From a virus: a stretch of 47,549 bases of DNA. Within the stretch, counting starts at the first letter, position 1. Every line of letters begins with the position of its first letter. Shown here piece by piece: positions 25,901 through 33,500 of the stretch. Made by a program: the position numbers and the translations under genes. The stretch spans positions 1-47,549 of IMG/VR virus record IMGVR_UViG_3300032271_000539; one strand, given 5' to 3'. The notes below the pieces were generated by a model. That model searched no databases and was not told where the DNA came from. It was given only the letters and a program-made list of their open reading frames with translations.

Positions 25901-28900
25901 CAATTCCGCCATTAGCAAATTTGCGGGAATTAATAGCATCAACAAAACCTACACCATAATGTTTAACAGCATCAGCATTCACTACATATTCGCCATTGGA
26001 AAGCATGGCGGGAATCATATCATCTTTAGGACCGCCCGGACCTGAAACATATGTTCCTTTTGCAAGACGCAGCATACCACCGTTAGAAAGCCGAACACCC
26101 TTTTCATCAAGTTTTATCATTGCTTCAATAACAGAAGATCCCATATTTTCTTCTGGGTATTTCCTAGACTCTTTACTAATTGAACCTGTAGCAAAAATTT
26201 GATCTGAAGCCATTGCGTATGGAGGATTATCAATATACCTATTAGCAATACCTTCCAAGATGCTAACAAATTTATCCTTAATAGTCGGATCTTTGTATGC
26301 TTTTCTGGTTGACTGAGCAGCAACAAAAGACCTTTCCATTCTAGATGCAATATCTGAGGCAAATATTTGTTCCGCCGGAATATTTAATTTTATAGATTGT
26401 TCTATAGCCTGATTAACTCTTTGTTGCAAAGAATTTTTCGCAATTTTTAATTGAAGCAATTTTTGTGGATCATTTTCTAATAAATTATTATTTTCCATTA
26501 TATTAAATGCTTCAATTGCTACATTTGCCTCTTTTAAGTTAGCAACTTGACCATTTCTATCAACAACTCTAAAGAAATCATTTTGCATCTCAAAATCAAG
26601 TAGTTCCCCTACTTGTCCTGAAAGACTTGATGTTTTGTTCAAATGTCCAAAAATTTGATTTTCTGCTGAAGTAGCAGAAACAGTACCAATTCCAATTGCG
26701 GATTTACCAGTTGTTCTATCTCCATAAGGAGAGGGCACTGAACCTAGTAAATGTCCATGCTGTAGACCAAAAATATTATTAATTGAATATACATCAAGAT
26801 TTTTTAAATAATTTTTAATATTTGAAGGTAAAGAATCCATTTCTGGAAAATAATTTTTTCTTACATATTCATTTAAATATTTTATTTCATCTGAAGATAA
26901 TTTTCTTGAAGCAAGAATTTTTCTTTGTTCTTTTCCTATATCTTTACCATATCTCATTTTATCTCTGACAAATACGCCCTTTTCATCATCATTCATTCTT
27001 ATAGTTTGAGGATAAATGTCTGTTAGAGTGTTTGAAACTTGCGTTGCCCTATCCATAAGCCCAGAAATAAATTGTGCATCCTCAAAGGAAAGATTTGCAT
27101 CTACCATCAAATTTTCAACAGTATTTAATCTTTTAACTTGACCACCAGTTTCAAAACTGGCAATTCCACCCTTAGCAAAACGACTAATAATACCGCCGTC
27201 TTTTCTACCAGTAACCATAGGCTCAGACCAAGCATACGAAGCCAGTCCCGGCTTATCAGAAACTATAGGAAGAAGAGGATCATACTTTCTATACCCAAGT
27301 TGATGCTGAAGCATCTGTCGAATGTAATAATCTTCAGAATCAACCTTGTAACCTTGAGTTGGGAACAACTTGTCATACTTACCCTTTTTAAGTTCCGCCA
27401 TAGGCATAGAATACTTACCCTCAAGATATTCTTGAGCAAACTTTAATTCTTCTGGAGTAATACCATAACGCTCTTTATCTGAAGCACCGTCCCATCCCGG
27501 AATATAATTCCGGGCACTAGATGGATTCCTCTTCTTATACCTCTCAACAATGTCTTGAATAGTAAATTTAATTGATTCTGGACCCGGAGGTGCTAGTCGG
27601 GAAAGGAAAGGATCATCAGCATTCTTAGGAATACTAGCAATACCGTAAGGATTAATATATCTTACGCCTGTCTGAGGAATACCATCAGACCTTACAATAA
27701 ATTCTTTCTCACCCATCTTGCCAGAATAGTTGGCTCCCTGAATACCAACAATTGAACTCTTAGGAACATCAACTTCAATAACTCTACCAGTGTCTCCACC
27801 ATCAATAGGTCTACCAAAATTCATAGGTAGAGTTGGATCTAGAGACATTGAATAATATGGTTGTGGTGCTTCAATTGGACCTGCTGTATAACCGAAATGT
27901 CCGGGAGAGAGATTCCTTCCAGTATTAATTCCATTATTGGGGAAACTGACTGCTCTATATAATCTTACAGTTTCGCCGGGGATTTTAGCAAGAGCATCTT
28001 GTATTGATTTTGATCCAGCAGATACAATTTGTGGATCAAGGTTTCTTAAAGGTTCTTTATTTCCCCAGTATTTAGATGCATGTAATTCAAGTGCTGCGGA
28101 TAGGGCTGCCTCATGTTCGCTATTATTAAGTTGATGAGATTCAATAATTCTAGTAAGATCTTCAGTTTTAACATTCTTAAGAACATCAGCATTTCTTGTA
28201 GCGAAGAACTGCTCTACCGCATTACCAATATATAGACTTTCAGGAGTTCTTAAATATGCTTCAATTTCGGCAGATGTTGCCATTGCTTTAGGAATAAGCA
28301 TTTCTGAAAGTGCTGCAAGGCCGCCGGAAGCATACTTATATCTACGAGGATGGTAACCAAATTGTCTGTGATGAGTAAATGAGCCAGATCTTCCCTTAGC
28401 ACTGCCGCCTTTAGCATACCCCATCGATGAATCATAATTCATTTCATTAGAAACATCATTAATCATTCCGCCTGAAGCATATCTTGGAGTAGTTAAAAAT
28501 TCATTTGCTGTTGGAGAAATTTGAGCAGGAGCATTTTCATAATTAGTATTTGCTACCCTTCCACCATTGGCAAACCTACGAGTATTTATAGCATCTAAGA
28601 AACCATTACCGTATTGACTTACTGCTGCTGCATTAACAACATATTCACCATTTGAAAGAAGTGCCGGAATTTTATCATCTTTAGGTCCACCCGGACCAGT
28701 AATTTTACCACCAGAAGCAAATTTAGGAATTACTCTACCAATTCCACCGGGAATTGAAATTTTCCCAATTCCACCAGCCATTGATTCTGCTGCAATAAGA
28801 TTAATTTTTTCTGCAAGAGCCGTTGCCTCCGCAGCCATTTTTTGAGTAGTATCTTTTACAGTATTCCCTAATTCCTGATATGCCATACCAAGAAATTCAA

Positions 28901-31841
28901 GTCCATTAGAAGATGCTGCCAAACTGTTAATCATTGCTGGAGCGAGGCTATCTTTCATAGAGCCTCTTATTCTATCAGCAAGTTTCTCACCCGTCTGAGT
29001 TGAAGTAACTGTAAGAGCATTCTGCATTGCAGCACTCATATTATTATATTCTTGTAAGAACATAGAAGAAGTTGATTTATAGAAATCAGTAGCAATTGCC
29101 CTAAAGTTTTCTGGACCTACTCCTACACCACCGGAAGCCTTAATTGACGCTTCAAACGAGTTGAACGCTTGATCGTAAGTATTTTTTACATCAGCCATAG
29201 CCTTTTGGCGCATACCTGCCCATTGTTCCGGCCCCAATTGCTGATTGAACCAGTTATTTGTATCTTCATAATTTGCGCCCATTTTAGCCAAGGATTTAAA
29301 GGAAGCAACAGCATCGGGATTGATCTCTTCTATTTGCCTCAAAGCCCTAAGTTGTGCTAATTGGTCACCAGATTGCTTTACAGCAGTAACAGTACTTAAT
29401 TCTTTACCATATGCTGAAATTGGACCTTGAGGTTTAATACCTAATTCGTTTAAAACAGTTGTAACAATTTCCGTTGTCATCATCTGTGCAGGAATAAGCG
29501 GTAATGTTTGATCTTGATTTTTTAAATTAATTTCTTTACCTTGTGGAGTATTTGTAAATATTCCGGGAACAATAGAGCGGCTGCCCATAATACTCTGAGT
29601 TATTTCATTTGCTAAACCATGAGAGAAAGTAACACCTCCTACTGGCCCCATCTCTGTTTGCTCTACAAGATTACGCCTAATACCTTTACCGCTTTGGTCT
29701 GTACCTGTTATAAACATTGTATTAACATAACCTGCTTGAGCAAGCACTTGCTCTGGAGTTCTTGCTGCTCCGCCGCCTCCAGATGATGGGACAATATATG
29801 GTCCACCACCAATTGGGTTTCCTTCTGTAGGTCCACCCGGACCACCCATAATTGGAGGAATCCCCCCTCTTTCAACTTGCATGAGTCTTTCAATATTATC
29901 GGTATATCTAGTTAGGGCAACATTAAATAAGTCAAGCATTTTTGCCTGAGTCCCCATTTGAGAACTTATAGTTTCACTTAATTTAGATGATGCTAATTGC
30001 GCTTTATCAATTTCTTCAAAGTAGTTGGACAGTCCCGCTACACCATTTTGAATTGCTTTAAATGGGTTACTCCATCCACCGCCTGACCCTACCCCCTCTT
30101 TAAACATTCGCATCATGTTAGTAAGTTTAAATACTTGTCCTACAAGGTTCGCCATAAGACCAGAGAACATAATGATGGGGCCAAGGATCGCTGCCCCGCC
30201 AAAAAGTCCTCCAATTATATATCTAAGTGGACCTAGTTTTTGAAAAATATTAACAATTGATGTTGCAGCATTAATAACTTTTGTTGCTAAATCTAAGAAT
30301 GCTTGACCAATGGGTAGCAGAGAGGTTTTAAGGCTCTCTACGGCTATTTTAAATCTACCTGAACTAGACTGCTGTAAAACATTTGTTTGTTGCGTAGCGA
30401 TATCTGTAAGGTCTTTAGAACTAAGGCTCATCATATTCATAACTTTGGCAGACTGAGTTCCAGTTCTATTAAAATTATCAAGTAGGGCGGTAACGCGGGC
30501 GGCTTGGAATTTTCCAAATAATTCCGTAATAACCTGCTGACGGGCAAGTTGTGGAAGTTTATTTAAAGCCGCTTGAAGTGATTCAATCATTCCAACAACA
30601 TTGCCAGTGTTTTCTTTTACAAGGTTCGGTAGATCGATACCATATTCTTTAAGTGCCATTACTGAGGCTTTTGTTGGAACAATTAATCTTTGCAAGGAAT
30701 TCTTAAGAGCATTTGCTCCGTCTGCTGCCCCGACGCCGCCTTCTTTCATTGCTACCAGAAAAGCAACGGTATCCTTATAGGTTCCACCCAAATTTTGTAC
30801 AATTGGTCCCACGCGAGGAATAGCATCAATCAAATCTTTCATTGTTGTACTAGTTGCTGCTTGAGCAGCACTGAAAAAGTTCATAGCATCAGCAGTCTGG
30901 CTTGTACTTAATTTATAAGCAGTTTGGAGAGAAATGGTGGCTTTCATTGCTGATTGCATATCTGTTTCACCTAGTACCATTGCTTGTGAAACTGTTTTAG
31001 TTAAATTAATTAATTGATCTTGCGTATAACCAGCAGCAGACAATGCTGCTGCGACTGATGTAGTCTCTTGGGCACTTTGTCCATACATATTAGACATTTG
31101 TTGAGCAACTTGTTGAACTTGAGTTTTAATCTTGTCAAGTTCCGCCTGTGAAGGAAGAGCCTTTGTAAAGGCTTGACCTGCTGCCCCGCCAATACCATAA
31201 GTACGTTGAAGCATTTGCATGTTTTTATCAACTTGGTAATACATGTTTGCAAGTCCGGCACCTGCTGCTGCAAGAGGTACTGTGAAGCCAACTGTTAACT
31301 GACGACCGGCCCACTGAGTATTCTTACCAAAATTAATGATTTTATTACTTGCATCCATCATTGCTGTGTTATAAGCCTGTTGTTGAATTGTTGCTACAGC
31401 ACTCTTTTGAGCAACAGAACCCATATCAGTAATTACTTGAGCATACCCAGACTTAGCAGCACTAGGAACTACAAAAGACTCAGAAATTTTTGCTTGCGCT
31501 TGAGCAATAATATTAAGGTAAGGAATATTTTCTTTAGAACGGTTTTTCCAAATATCAAAATATTGAGAAGTAGTAAATTTACCTTTTACAAATTGTTCCG
31601 TTAAATGTGCGGTAGCATCTGAAACTTTTACTGTTTCAACTTGCATATTCCTTAAAGAATTAACAGTTGTTAAAAAAGAATTTTCAGCACTTTTAAGACC
31701 GGCCTCAAGTTCTTTAGTAAAACCCGCGCCAATAGATTGACTATTAACATTAGCAATAGAAACTTTAAGTTTATCTAATTGAGCATATATAGCAGCAAAA
31801 TTAGCATTACCAACTACTTCAAATTCTATACGTTGGGTCAT
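19917..31841 (-). CDS. Tape measure protein with multiple embedded enzyme domains (3974 aa)
   Basis: It sets tail length and leaves with the DNA. Order along the chain: phage-tail tape-measure core about 190-460; membrane-like helix about 540-570; GEYVVNA module copy 1 (about 1041-1094); ADP-ribosyltransferase-like domain about 1270-1400 (R1296 in LYRAVSF, SMS at 1331-1333, E1378-K-E1380); an unassigned helical region about 1400-1920; module copy 2 (about 1926-1978); coiled coils about 2100-2240 and 2800-2960; copy 3 (about 3102-3155); M15-type zinc peptidase about 3180-3300 (H3241, D3247, H3294); copy 4 (about 3369-3423); two lysozyme-like domains about 3450-3590 and 3604-3740; Pro/Thr linker about 3745-3798; copy 5 (about 3819-3871). 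The start overlaps the G-T stop (ATGA). Identity as a tape measure is firm; enzyme activities are inferred from motifs. Confidence 0.92.
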   Translation of the reverse strand: MTQRIEFEVVGNANFAAIYAQLDKLKVSIANVNSQSIGAGFTKELEAGLKSAENSFLTTVNSLRNMQVETVKVSDATAHLTEQFVKGKFTTSQYFDIWKNRSKENIPYLNIIAQAQAKISESFVVPSAAKSGYAQVITDMGSVAQKSAVATIQQQAYNTAMMDASNKIINFGKNTQWAGRQLTVGFTVPLAAAGAGLANMYYQVDKNMQMLQRTYGIGGAAGQAFTKALPSQAELDKIKTQVQQVAQQMSNMYGQSAQETTSVAAALSAAGYTQDQLINLTKTVSQAMVLGETDMQSAMKATISLQTAYKLSTSQTADAMNFFSAAQAATSTTMKDLIDAIPRVGPIVQNLGGTYKDTVAFLVAMKEGGVGAADGANALKNSLQRLIVPTKASVMALKEYGIDLPNLVKENTGNVVGMIESLQAALNKLPQLARQQVITELFGKFQAARVTALLDNFNRTGTQSAKVMNMMSLSSKDLTDIATQQTNVLQQSSSGRFKIAVESLKTSLLPIGQAFLDLATKVINAATSIVNIFQKLGPLRYIIGGLFGGAAILGPIIMFSGLMANLVGQVFKLTNMMRMFKEGVGSGGGWSNPFKAIQNGVAGLSNYFEEIDKAQLASSKLSETISSQMGTQAKMLDLFNVALTRYTDNIERLMQVERGGIPPIMGGPGGPTEGNPIGGGPYIVPSSGGGGAARTPEQVLAQAGYVNTMFITGTDQSGKGIRRNLVEQTEMGPVGGVTFSHGLANEITQSIMGSRSIVPGIFTNTPQGKEINLKNQDQTLPLIPAQMMTTEIVTTVLNELGIKPQGPISAYGKELSTVTAVKQSGDQLAQLRALRQIEEINPDAVASFKSLAKMGANYEDTNNWFNQQLGPEQWAGMRQKAMADVKNTYDQAFNSFEASIKASGGVGVGPENFRAIATDFYKSTSSMFLQEYNNMSAAMQNALTVTSTQTGEKLADRIRGSMKDSLAPAMINSLAASSNGLEFLGMAYQELGNTVKDTTQKMAAEATALAEKINLIAAESMAGGIGKISIPGGIGRVIPKFASGGKITGPGGPKDDKIPALLSNGEYVVNAAAVSQYGNGFLDAINTRRFANGGRVANTNYENAPAQISPTANEFLTTPRYASGGMINDVSNEMNYDSSMGYAKGGSAKGRSGSFTHHRQFGYHPRRYKYASGGLAALSEMLIPKAMATSAEIEAYLRTPESLYIGNAVEQFFATRNADVLKNVKTEDLTRIIESHQLNNSEHEAALSAALELHASKYWGNKEPLRNLDPQIVSAGSKSIQDALAKIPGETVRLYRAVSFPNNGINTGRNLSPGHFGYTAGPIEAPQPYYSMSLDPTLPMNFGRPIDGGDTGRVIEVDVPKSSIVGIQGANYSGKMGEKEFIVRSDGIPQTGVRYINPYGIASIPKNADDPFLSRLAPPGPESIKFTIQDIVERYKKRNPSSARNYIPGWDGASDKERYGITPEELKFAQEYLEGKYSMPMAELKKGKYDKLFPTQGYKVDSEDYYIRQMLQHQLGYRKYDPLLPIVSDKPGLASYAWSEPMVTGRKDGGIISRFAKGGIASFETGGQVKRLNTVENLMVDANLSFEDAQFISGLMDRATQVSNTLTDIYPQTIRMNDDEKGVFVRDKMRYGKDIGKEQRKILASRKLSSDEIKYLNEYVRKNYFPEMDSLPSNIKNYLKNLDVYSINNIFGLQHGHLLGSVPSPYGDRTTGKSAIGIGTVSATSAENQIFGHLNKTSSLSGQVGELLDFEMQNDFFRVVDRNGQVANLKEANVAIEAFNIMENNNLLENDPQKLLQLKIAKNSLQQRVNQAIEQSIKLNIPAEQIFASDIASRMERSFVAAQSTRKAYKDPTIKDKFVSILEGIANRYIDNPPYAMASDQIFATGSISKESRKYPEENMGSSVIEAMIKLDEKGVRLSNGGMLRLAKGTYVSGPGGPKDDMIPAMLSNGEYVVNADAVKHYGVGFVDAINSRKFANGGIAKLNTGSGDPYNSGESIMMMAGGVGKQTLRRQELDFKASSNAIKQMIEGFKQLDVSVNETKVSMTAVNEAANNVKNQINRSVDPNNKKTLSVPSDVPRMGGSVVEGPQKMSTVEKSDDSQDKSQNDQIKLWKNKAFQAQVDAYKQQIKASKDKLSSINSELSAAKNVAKSANDAAVEAINSYKAQESFIKNLKQVSSEANKEQIAAAEEELKSAKIRMQDAQQEAQSANQMADQMKKAQIDQEKTLAMQQEKLDMLNNMGGQGTLSKMGGKFGKALSAGGGFGAMMASQALSGIASVASSNIEQSSGGPNAMSSALSGGATGLSIGSTVSMFAPELAPLALLGGPIIGAIYGGIQGAQEEAQRKFEASLQVTRDSMSALTGQFKVSSDAMQMFGLHVKTIADINFGNATSNATALRTAIDQLSDALKNSADSATKNYLKTLSAATPADQVKMLQDQYRSTIAAGGTADQAKVDLLANAKAAGVSFITTQNALNQVSKQIEDYAKSGINIQARALDDIISQNKSYAPIDKPEFYAGFKAYGRNSLAGDVQAASNNSIKFVMDSIQSNYSKLSPDFKFSDLASVTQQTIDDAVKGKKTGNDLLTSSDSSISNVSKAAGVLQTDTIQEATDKLNKFVYGLGELNKNLGSDGTQKSLTGLQNLLNKFNSETVQPLSQAIGSLNPTQFKDFLKSLPDYLTGAVGAGGVDGNKINGDSFASVTNTGFQALNQIVSQMPDGFKQLLTSLQGTDASVGNFMSGLNLMAQGLSLTTGQLKAISQDRSGKLLTNAQDQLTYQNAEQTFANKESTGTSIDYAALNAKLQASSQKNAKDFAKNQKEEQKAFNESQKRIQEEIKGKNKYIESIRKEMDARQKLYDKKQQQAQQDLTLKNLENDVSRARNSGDLLGLALAQSQYNDELNRQADLKAKDAADAKDQSKIDAATNAANKLSDAMQKNQDRFDAMMQSQQDTFDSQQQNYQDSIDRNNKLAASAAATAAKNSADITLQVSAIDKYMQSPAIKGEKFADFIRAHKKTIDQLAKDTGTLPSQVEANLKPSFDAAKAWMAAGGVKFNSTGTITSLGIQNGVINLGGGVAKWVSDGSTSTLTLGQAGSSPSLVGPNNKPLPAPFAQGGPIYGPGTKTSDSIPAMLSHGEYVVKASSVDKYGTGFLDAVNNGHYAVGGFIRKFANGGHTLSGHVAPPKKLETFPVAGGRNITVADWAGPLFQNFLSQWQSSPALGGGRLTLKKGPLDSYEFRQARASSGISDHAGYAIDIRYDILKADNKRHMTNSETKAVHNILKSLMGKLSWGGDYGKLVDEMHVYVSPGVNGPNDIGNTGAGAGRGGADRAGGAGGQQPSSTPTSTSSTASSTSPTTSLTDVVNQIKNIVIPMKAALSFASGGKVYGPGTGTSDSIPARLSNGEYVVKSDSVNHYGTGFMDSVNAKKFAVGSTGGVGKTFTTPSKPTSENSGPGGVQPSHIIGQVDLAKILNKDFKDKIQLMIAWSVAETVSGGDEKMKTPSPVGVDRSRYKAGIFGIPSNLFTSMKANVSKIYDAKYQSNLMHSYTKNWMTNTGPWGFLHDVVMNTNDPRVSTYRSMEKIFPGIYKKATGKDFYEDKGDFGPGASPGGGDFPHYIKDTDLVKVLQKAGFTKAGLLTAWSVAMEESGGNEALRNPRTGLTQYRDFKAGLFQIPSEYFKPAKINTSKLYDGAYQGKVMHSYTSNWMKNTKPWGFLHDIVPDPKDPRAARINYYRNEFPYIYKKATGQNWTQLPEKPKPTPKPTPSPTPTPTPTPTSPSSPAPAPTPPKAPTPPAAPKPKPAAAPKPTFWDNVLTDFKNAGTFGYSFLSSNYYAKGGTPQNNVDYIPAMLSNGEYVVNSSAVSKYGVGFMDSINEGKYSDGGSVKGYAKGGIIGKFADGGIPRYISGNLGNLKSVTSKKFDTPSSNVRVVPNQTDTSNSSVNNIQYNVNVTLSGSDLDPNDVARVVINTIKQKERANSSNRRIGA
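20450..20615 (-). repeat. Pro/Thr-rich low-complexity repeat in the tape measure
   Basis: The DNA is a run of degenerate hexamer-like units encoding KPTPKPTPSPTPTPTPTPTS and then APAPTPPKAPTPPAAPKPKP. On the plus strand it reads as a Gly/Val-rich false frame. It forms a rigid extended linker between the second lysozyme-like domain and the last GEYVVNS module. Length variation by slippage would be expected here. Confidence 0.85.
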
Positions 31842-32478
31842 ATTTGATCAGCACCGTCAACATTCATGAAACCAAGACCCATGCCAATACCAAAGCCTGA
31901 TTCCGCAGCCTGACGACCATTTAAGGTTAATACATCCTGTTTTGCTTCCTGCTGTTCCAATTCAACCTCATCCATGTCGATCCCTTGAAGGGCGGCAAGG
32001 AATTTCCTATCTTTATTTTCTCTTTCTCTAATAGCATTTATAGTTGCTATTAATTCTTCAAAACAAAGACTTTCTTCAAGTTCCTCGTAGTTCTTCCATC
32101 TTCCTAGAAGGAAGACCTCTGCTTCTAAGGCAACGAGGTCTAATTCATCCCAACTAGACCCGTTGCCGCGAGATTTGGGTCACCATTTAATTTAAGACCC
32201 CCCGCAACTTCAAGAATCTTCATTAGGGTTGGAACTTCAATAACATCTTCAAATTTTTCTTTATCTTTTGCTAGTTCTGGGGAAAACTGTTCCATGCACA
32301 CCATTCCCGCTTCAATAAAAACATCTAAAGCATCATCTTCAGTTTTTACATTTTCATCATCAAGTTTTGCAATTACCTTTGTAAACTTCTTCAAATTCTT
32401 AATTGTTAATGGACGAACGCTAATTTCTTCGCCACTTGAAAGTTGAATATCAACAACTTCATAAACGGTGTTTGCCAT
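31838..32478 (-). CDS. Tail assembly chaperone G-T fusion (by -1 frameshift, 213 aa)
   Basis: Reading frame 0 from 32478 to the CCCAAAT heptamer, then slipping back one base, the frame stays open to a TGA at 31838-31840. The added 111 residues begin SRGNGSSWDELDLVALEAEV and include FLLGRWKNYEELEESLCFEE and ENKDRKFLAALQGIDMDEVE, a typical acidic-then-helical T segment. The T stop overlaps the tape-measure ATG as ATGA. No independent start with a ribosome site is apparent for the T segment, which supports expression only as a fusion. Such G and G-T ratios are required for tail assembly in lambda-like phages. Confidence 0.8.
32140..32478 (-). CDS. Tail assembly chaperone G (upstream frame)
   Basis: A 112-residue acidic helical protein beginning MANTVYEVVDIQLSSGEEIS and containing RPLTIKNLKKFTKVIAKLDD. 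This is the usual look of siphovirus tail chaperones located between the tube gene and the tape measure. It binds the tape measure during tail assembly and is not part of the virion. The ribosome site is GGAGG 8-9 bases upstream. Near its 3' end it carries a canonical CCCAAAT slippery heptamer, so a fraction of ribosomes should continue into the -1 frame to make the longer G-T protein. The short form ends LVGMN. Confidence 0.85.
   Translation of the reverse strand: MANTVYEVVDIQLSSGEEISVRPLTIKNLKKFTKVIAKLDDENVKTEDDALDVFIEAGMVCMEQFSPELAKDKEKFEDVIEVPTLMKILEVAGGLKLNGDPNLAATGLVGMN
32173..32179 (-). other. Programmed -1 ribosomal frameshift site CCCAAAT
   Basis: On the minus strand the zero-frame codons are CCA AAT preceded by a C, forming X XXY YYZ = C CCA AAT, which re-pairs as CCC AAA after a one-base slip. 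The -1 frame is closed by stops a few codons upstream (TAA and TGA), and is open from here through the T segment, so the shift must occur in this short overlap before the zero-frame TAG at 32140. Confidence 0.85.
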
Positions 32479-32529
32479 TTATAGCCTCCATTTTTCTCTA
32501 CTTGATTATATCAACATTTACTTATAAAA

Positions 32530-32567
32530 TACAAATGCCCCCGTTTGTGAAAACGAGGGCATTTGTA
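32530..32567 (-). terminator. Hairpin terminator after the tail tube gene
   Basis: Outer arms of 11 bp (TACAAATGCCC / GGGCATTTGTA) and inner arms of 5 bp (CGTTT / AAACG) separated by one mismatch form a long stem with a 4-base loop. On the minus strand it lies 16 bases after the tail-tube stop and is followed by a T-rich ATTTTATAAG. It fits a rho-independent terminator or an mRNA-stabilising 3' hairpin that lifts tail-tube expression above the genes downstream. Confidence 0.75.
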
Positions 32568-32582
32568 CGATATAAGAATATA

Positions 32583-33416
32583 TCAGCCGTAGACTCTATC
32601 AATGATAAAGCCATATTCAGAACCACCGGCTTCTGGACGATCAACGTCTGGAAGGGCACGGAAAGATACTGGGAAAACAGTTGCAGCATCACGCTTGAGA
32701 GCATGGGCTGTAGTCTGTTCCTGAACAATACGACGTGCAACATAAACACGTTCCTTAGTTCTCTTAGCAGATACATCAGAACCATTGGTGTATGGATTTG
32801 TAACTGTTGAACCGCTTGTTGGGTATGGAGTCTGCTGTGAGCCAGAGACTGCACCCATAATACCGGGAGCATTACCAACAAAAACGAGTGTACGCTCTAC
32901 TGGTGCAATACCAAGTGAGCCACCATTGATGTTCAACTGCTGAACTGCTGAAGCAGTGCCAAGACCATACTGCTGAATTGCAGCGACAGAAGCAGCACTA
33001 GTACCTACGTTAAGTAGTGATTCCTGCTGGCCCCAAACGAAGTTCATGTTTTCAAATGTACCTTCATCAAGTTCAGTCTTGATTACGATCTTGAGACTCT
33101 GCTGGAATAGACGAGCAGCATCAAGCAACTGGTCAACAACAACATCTGAGTAGCCGGGTTCGTAAGAAACATCAACACCTGTACTAGTGAAACCAAGTTC
33201 ACGGAACATAGCAGAAGCATTACTGTTTAGGAATGCTGCAGTAGAAACTGAAGCAGCGCCAGCATTAGCATGACTATTTGACTGAGAACCGCCAGATACG
33301 TTTACAGTCCAAGGGAAAGCAGAAGAATCTGTTAGACCGGGACGGTTTGAGCCTGTGCCGAATGATACCCATAGACGAGCAGCACCGACAAGAATATTTT
33401 TCTGTGAAGCAGCCAT
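32583..33416 (-). CDS. Major tail tube protein (277 aa)
   Basis: It lies between the tail terminator and the chaperones, the invariant position of the tube protein, whose hexameric rings stack to form the tail. The sequence has a beta-rich body with AAFPWTVNVSGGSQSNS-like loops and a conserved-looking end HALKRDAATVFPVSFRALPD followed by EYGFIIDRVYG, similar to tube proteins of Gram-positive siphoviruses. It has its own candidate promoter, a hairpin terminator and a distinctive ribosome site (AAAGGTAGGTGAAA), all signs of high expression. No sheath gene neighbours it, so the tail is non-contractile. Confidence 0.85.
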   Translation of the reverse strand: MAASQKNILVGAARLWVSFGTGSNRPGLTDSSAFPWTVNVSGGSQSNSHANAGAASVSTAAFLNSNASAMFRELGFTSTGVDVSYEPGYSDVVVDQLLDAARLFQQSLKIVIKTELDEGTFENMNFVWGQQESLLNVGTSAASVAAIQQYGLGTASAVQQLNINGGSLGIAPVERTLVFVGNAPGIMGAVSGSQQTPYPTSGSTVTNPYTNGSDVSAKRTKERVYVARRIVQEQTTAHALKRDAATVFPVSFRALPDVDRPEAGGSEYGFIIDRVYG

Positions 33417-33423
33417 TATTTAT

Positions 33424-33437
33424 TTCACCTACCTTTC
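33424..33437 (-). promoter_or_regulatory. Bulged Shine-Dalgarno AAAGGTAGGTGAAA (tail tube gene)
   Basis: This element equals the ideal anti-SD complement AAAGGAGGTGA with one extra T, and lies 7 bases before the tail-tube ATG. The same 14 bases precede the major capsid gene and no other gene that I checked. It may mark the two most abundantly made proteins. Confidence 0.6.
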
Positions 33438-33465
33438 TTCAAAGATATGGTTATTGCATTTCCTC

Positions 33466-33493
33466 ATTATTATAATAACAGATTAATTGCCAA
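33466..33493 (-). promoter_or_regulatory. Putative promoter of the tail tube gene
   Basis: On the minus strand TTGGCA (33488-33493; five of six match -35) is followed, after 16 bases, by AATAAT (33466-33471; five of six match -10). It lies in the 84-base gap before the tail tube gene, together with a small hairpin (AATTGC / GCAATT, 33485-33501) that overlaps the -35. Confidence 0.45.
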
Positions 33494-33500
33494 AAGCAAT

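Noticed and set aside
32197-32203. GGGGGGT heptamer (minus strand) as a -1 slippery site of the chaperone gene
   Set aside because: It is in the correct register, but the -1 frame meets TAA a codon later, so a slip here would end translation. The CCCAAAT site downstream is the only one that reads into the T segment.
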